DNA of 64,000 bases from Thermomicrobiales bacterium (GTDB lineage: Bacteria; Chloroflexota; Chloroflexia; Thermomicrobiales; CFX8), in NCBI GenBank assembly GCA_037045155.1, contig JBAOIG010000003.1, forward strand, positions 310,001 through 374,000. The letters run 5' to 3'. How positions within the stretch are numbered: position 1 is the stretch's first letter; each line of letters starts with the position of its first letter. Shown one piece after another: positions 61,458 to 64,000 of the stretch. The notes under the pieces were generated by a model. That model was not told the DNA's origin, did no database searches, and saw nothing but the letters and a program-made list of their open reading frames with translations. The position numbers and the translations under genes were made by a program.

Positions 61458-61714
61458 CGGCGGATCGCTGCCTCCACGTCGCGGCGGCGCGTATATGGCG
61501 TCAGCCCGAGCAGCCCGGCAGGCTCACCATCGAGCTCGACGACCAGAGTCCGCTGGGTCGGGGATTGTCGAATCCATTCGGCCCGCTCGGCATCGGTCGT
61601 GAATGGGACCTGAAGCAGGTTGGCAGCAACATCGGGGTCGTTATGGAGAGCGTTCAGCGCTGGGATATCCGAGGGTTGGAACTCGCGGATGAATGCGGCT
61701 GTGCGTTGGGCCAT
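61433..61714 (-). CDS. Truncated GNAT-like acetyltransferase
   Basis: A 93-residue protein with only the N-terminal half of a GNAT domain (IREFQPSDIPALNALHNDPD, LVVELDGEPAGLLGLTPY). The acetyl-CoA loop (Q/RxxGxG/A) is missing. It ends inside the flavin reductase gene on the opposite strand (25-bp overlap). ATG 61714 follows AAGGAGG. Either a remnant or a degenerate regulator. Confidence 0.65.
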   Translation of the reverse strand: MAQRTAAFIREFQPSDIPALNALHNDPDVAANLLQVPFTTDAERAEWIRQSPTQRTLVVELDGEPAGLLGLTPYTRRRDVEAAIRRHPQVSDV

Positions 61715-62235
61715 CATGCCTCCTTGGTGCTGGCGGCGCGCGCGACGGCGATGTTGGCGGCACACAGGGCGAAGAAGAATCCGGAAAAACCCGCCTGCCG
61801 GAGTGCATCGATCAGGCGATCAGAGCTGAAGCTGATGATCCCCAGGAGGATCTGTAGCAAGGCCGCGGCTAGCATAAAGAGAGCGATTGCCGCAAACGGC
61901 AGGCCGGCCACTCCGCCAAGTACATCTGGCTTCACTGCCCTGCCGGACCCGCGCGCGACTCGGACGTAGAGTCCCGCATATCGATACCAGATGACGACGC
62001 CGACTGCTGTGAGCACGATAACGAGGAGTACGGCAGTGACTAGAAACGGCAGCGGGATCATGACGTTGATCAGACGGTTGACCAACGACGCGACAGCCAG
62101 CAGGATCAGCGCAGCAATGATGCAGACCGTGTTGATCGCGGCCAGCCGCAAGCCATCCGTCACTGCGCCACCGCGGGGTGACAATAGACGCCAGACCTGA
62201 TCCTGGATTGGTTCCGGGCTGCCGGTGTAGCTCAC
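61714..62235 (-). CDS. Polytopic membrane protein
   Basis: A 173-residue protein with about four helices (for example AAINTVCIIAALILLAVASL and FLVTAVLLVIVLTAVGVVIW). No family recognised. GTG at 62235 is the best start; the stop overlaps the ATG of the GNAT-like gene as TGATG, so they are probably cotranscribed. Confidence 0.6.
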   Translation of the reverse strand: MSYTGSPEPIQDQVWRLLSPRGGAVTDGLRLAAINTVCIIAALILLAVASLVNRLINVMIPLPFLVTAVLLVIVLTAVGVVIWYRYAGLYVRVARGSGRAVKPDVLGGVAGLPFAAIALFMLAAALLQILLGIISFSSDRLIDALRQAGFSGFFFALCAANIAVARAASTKEA

Positions 62236-62309
62236 GTGTCTATCCCGATCTTCGCTCTTGACGGGCGTTCGGCCGAGAGATTCTAACCCGAACCACCGGT
62301 GTCGGTTGC

Positions 62310-62315
62310 TATACT
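62310..62315 (+). promoter_or_regulatory. -10 box upstream of the small membrane gene
   Basis: TATACT in the context TTGCTATACT, as at 39597. Predicted start near 62322 leaves a leader of about 60 bases to the TTG at 62381. Confidence 0.4.
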
Positions 62316-62380
62316 CGACCGGACTATGACGCTTGGTCGCGACGTACGCCGCGACCCCGTGCGACGAAAGTGAGGGCATC

Positions 62381-62515
62381 TTGGGAGGGACGCGCAACGT
62401 CTCGGTTCTCGTGGTCGCGCTGCTGATCCTTGGCGCGATCCTGGCACTGCTCTACCGTTCGGCGAGTAGCGAGGAGATCGGCGAGGACGAGTGGCATGAC
62501 TTCGAGCACCCCTAG
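62381..62515 (+). CDS. Small single-helix membrane protein
   Basis: A 44-residue protein from TTG 62381, with GAGGG four bases upstream. One membrane helix (VSVLVVALLILGAILALLY) and an acidic tail (SSEEIGEDEWHDFEHP). Function unknown. Its last bases touch the stop codon of proS on the other strand. Confidence 0.45.
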   Translation: MGGTRNVSVLVVALLILGAILALLYRSASSEEIGEDEWHDFEHP

Positions 62516-64000
62516 GAATGCAACCCGGGCTGTAGCGCCGCGTGCAGTCCGCTGAGGCTTTTCCGGACTGCCGCCACGACTGATTCAATCGAGACGACTT
62601 CGGCTTCGCTCGCTGACTGATCCCGCCGCTTGAGCTCGACCCCGCCTGCCTTGAGCGACCGCGCGCTGACGGTGAGCCGGATCGGGATGCCGATCAGGTC
62701 GGCGTCTGCGAACTTCACACCAGCGGATTCATCGCGATCGTCGTACAGAACCTCGACCCCTTCAGCAGTGAGCTGTCGATAGACGCCTTCGGCGATATCG
62801 CGGACAGTATCATCGGCGCCGATCAGAACCAGATGCGTGTCGAACGGCGCGACGGAGGCCGGCCATTGCAACCCTCGATCGTCGTGATGGCACTCGGCCA
62901 GCGCGGCGAGCATTCGCGAGACGCCAAATCCGTAGGAGCCCATGATCATGACCTGTTCCTCGTCCCGGACATCGAGGTAGGTTGCCTTCAGCGGCGCGGA
63001 ATACTTCGTCCCGAGCTTGAAGATATTGCCGACTTCGATGCCTCGCGTCTCCTCGAGTGCCGTGCCACAGGACGGACACGGATCGCCGGACTCGACCATC
63101 AGCACGTCGGCAACGTAATCCGGCTCGTAGTCGCGACCGAGGTTGACGTTCAACAGGTGATAGCCCTCGCGGTTGGCGCCGGCAACCAGGTTCGGCGCCT
63201 GGGCTGATTCATCCGCGACGACGATCGTATCGCGCAGCCCGACCGGAGAGGCGTAACCAGGCACAGCTCCGCTTGCCCGGATCAGCTCATCGGTAGCAGG
63301 TGACAGATTCGCCGCGCCGATCAAGTTGGCCAGCTTGATCTCGTTGACCGACCGATCTCCGCGAATCACAACGAAGACGAGTTTTTCACCAGCCTGGTAG
63401 AAGACTGCCTTTGCTGTCCGATCGCGGCCGACACCCAGGAACGCAGCCACCGCCTCGATGGTTTTTGCGTTTGGTGTTTCGACCTTCTCGAGTGGAAGCG
63501 CAGGTTCGTCGGGCATTGATAGCGTGGTGCGGGCGACCTCGCGGTTCGCGGCATAGCCGCACGACGGGCAGGTCAGCAGCACGTCCTCACCCGCGTCAGC
63601 CACCAGCATGTACTCGTGGGACCCTTCGCCGCCCATGATGCCCGAGGCTGACTCGACGACGAGCACATCGATTCCACAGCGGTCGAACGCGCGGAGGTAG
63701 GCGCGATGGCAATCGTCGTAGAAGCGCTGCAGATCCTCACGGTTGGCGTGGAAAGAATAGGCGTCTTTCATCAAGAACTCACGCCCACGCAGCAGGCCGG
63801 CCCGTGGTCGCGGCTCGTCGCGGAACTTCGTCTGAATTTGAAAGAACTGGATTGGCAACTGGCGATAGGAACGCACCTCGCGGCGGACGAGGTCGGTCGC
63901 GACCTCCTCGTGTGTCATCGCGAGGACCATCTCCCGTTCTCCGCGGTCGGTGAAGCGGACGAGCTCGTCGCCGATGTCGTACCAGCGCCCGGTCTCTTGC
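62512..64000 (-). CDS. proS: Prolyl-tRNA synthetase, 5' end outside window
   Basis: About 496 C-terminal residues of a bacterial-type ProRS. Motif 2 is TKFRDEPRPRAGLLRGREF. The editing insertion with the KAVFYQAGEKLVFVVIRGD region and the Cys-rich LLTCPSCGYAANREV are present. Class II motif 3 is MGSYGFGVSRMLAALAE. The anticodon-binding domain closes the protein. It reads off the right edge in frame; the usual length is about 570 residues. Confidence 0.93.
   Translation of the reverse strand, partial: QETGRWYDIGDELVRFTDRGEREMVLAMTHEEVATDLVRREVRSYRQLPIQFFQIQTKFRDEPRPRAGLLRGREFLMKDAYSFHANREDLQRFYDDCHRAYLRAFDRCGIDVLVVESASGIMGGEGSHEYMLVADAGEDVLLTCPSCGYAANREVARTTLSMPDEPALPLEKVETPNAKTIEAVAAFLGVGRDRTAKAVFYQAGEKLVFVVIRGDRSVNEIKLANLIGAANLSPATDELIRASGAVPGYASPVGLRDTIVVADESAQAPNLVAGANREGYHLLNVNLGRDYEPDYVADVLMVESGDPCPSCGTALEETRGIEVGNIFKLGTKYSAPLKATYLDVRDEEQVMIMGSYGFGVSRMLAALAECHHDDRGLQWPASVAPFDTHLVLIGADDTVRDIAEGVYRQLTAEGVEVLYDDRDESAGVKFADADLIGIPIRLTVSARSLKAGGVELKRRDQSASEAEVVSIESVVAAVRKSLSGLHAALQPGLHS

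Noticed and set aside
1..64000. CRISPR array
   Set aside because: No regularly spaced direct repeats with unique spacers were seen; the repeats at 3530-3915 are inverted and irregular.

Overview
The window is GC-rich bacterial chromosome with dense, short-spaced operons on both strands. It looks like a member of the Chloroflexota, probably a Thermomicrobia/Sphaerobacter-like lineage. The reasons are the F420 ligase CofE, the leucine-catabolism style liuBCD cluster, and two secreted proteins ending in YFDKAR/YFERAR-type modules that I associate with this phylum. The taxonomic call is inference from gene content, not from a marker-gene search.

Layout. 1-4.3 kb is a decayed accessory segment: a heavily frameshifted Eco57I-type restriction-modification methylase relic, then about 1 kb of non-coding DNA with REP-like inverted repeats, ending at a tRNA-Leu(CAA) gene. 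4.5-10.5 kb holds a membrane protein with an RNA-polymerase-alpha-CTD-like domain, then a tight minus-strand operon of an arginase-like protein, two ABC exporters and cofE. 10.6-15.5 kb has an AAC(6')-Ii-like acetyltransferase and liuB-liuC-liuD. 15.6-27 kb is ordinary metabolism and transport (DinB-like, MFS, SixA, HpcH aldolase, M24, acyl-CoA dehydrogenase, M20, proline iminopeptidase) plus a frameshifted ADP-ribosylglycohydrolase. 27-31 kb is the most unusual part: a divergent urease set (ureA, ureB, ureC) in which ureC is separated from ureAB by an opposite-strand C45/Ntn-hydrolase gene, with a small cupin gene downstream and no ureDEFG in the window. 31-39.5 kb has a lipoprotein, an HD hydrolase, a two-component system, an M16 protease, PncC, a lipid-anchored cytochrome c and a beta-lactamase-like protein. 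39.6-49.4 kb carries rlmN, larC, an NfeD-slipin pair, folC, a metallo-beta-lactamase-fold protein, an ArsR-type regulator and a cupin. 49.5-64 kb carries cell-envelope genes (a CAP-domain protein split by an in-frame stop, PAP2, a Tat-exported amidase), ribosomal proteins bS21 and bL25, two glycosyltransferases, an RraA-like protein, a flavin reductase and the 3' part of proS running off the right edge.

How it fits together. The liuBCD products would carboxylate and hydrate leucine-derived acyl-CoAs. LarC (nickel-pincer cofactor) and the urease set both imply nickel chemistry, although they are 10 kb apart and not obviously co-regulated. Several genes have a TATACT/TACAAT -10 box six to eight bases before the start codon, which suggests leaderless transcripts. 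Convergent gene pairs repeatedly overlap by 25-42 bp at their 3' ends. Three genes are visibly broken: the methylase, the ADP-ribosylglycohydrolase and the CAP protein.
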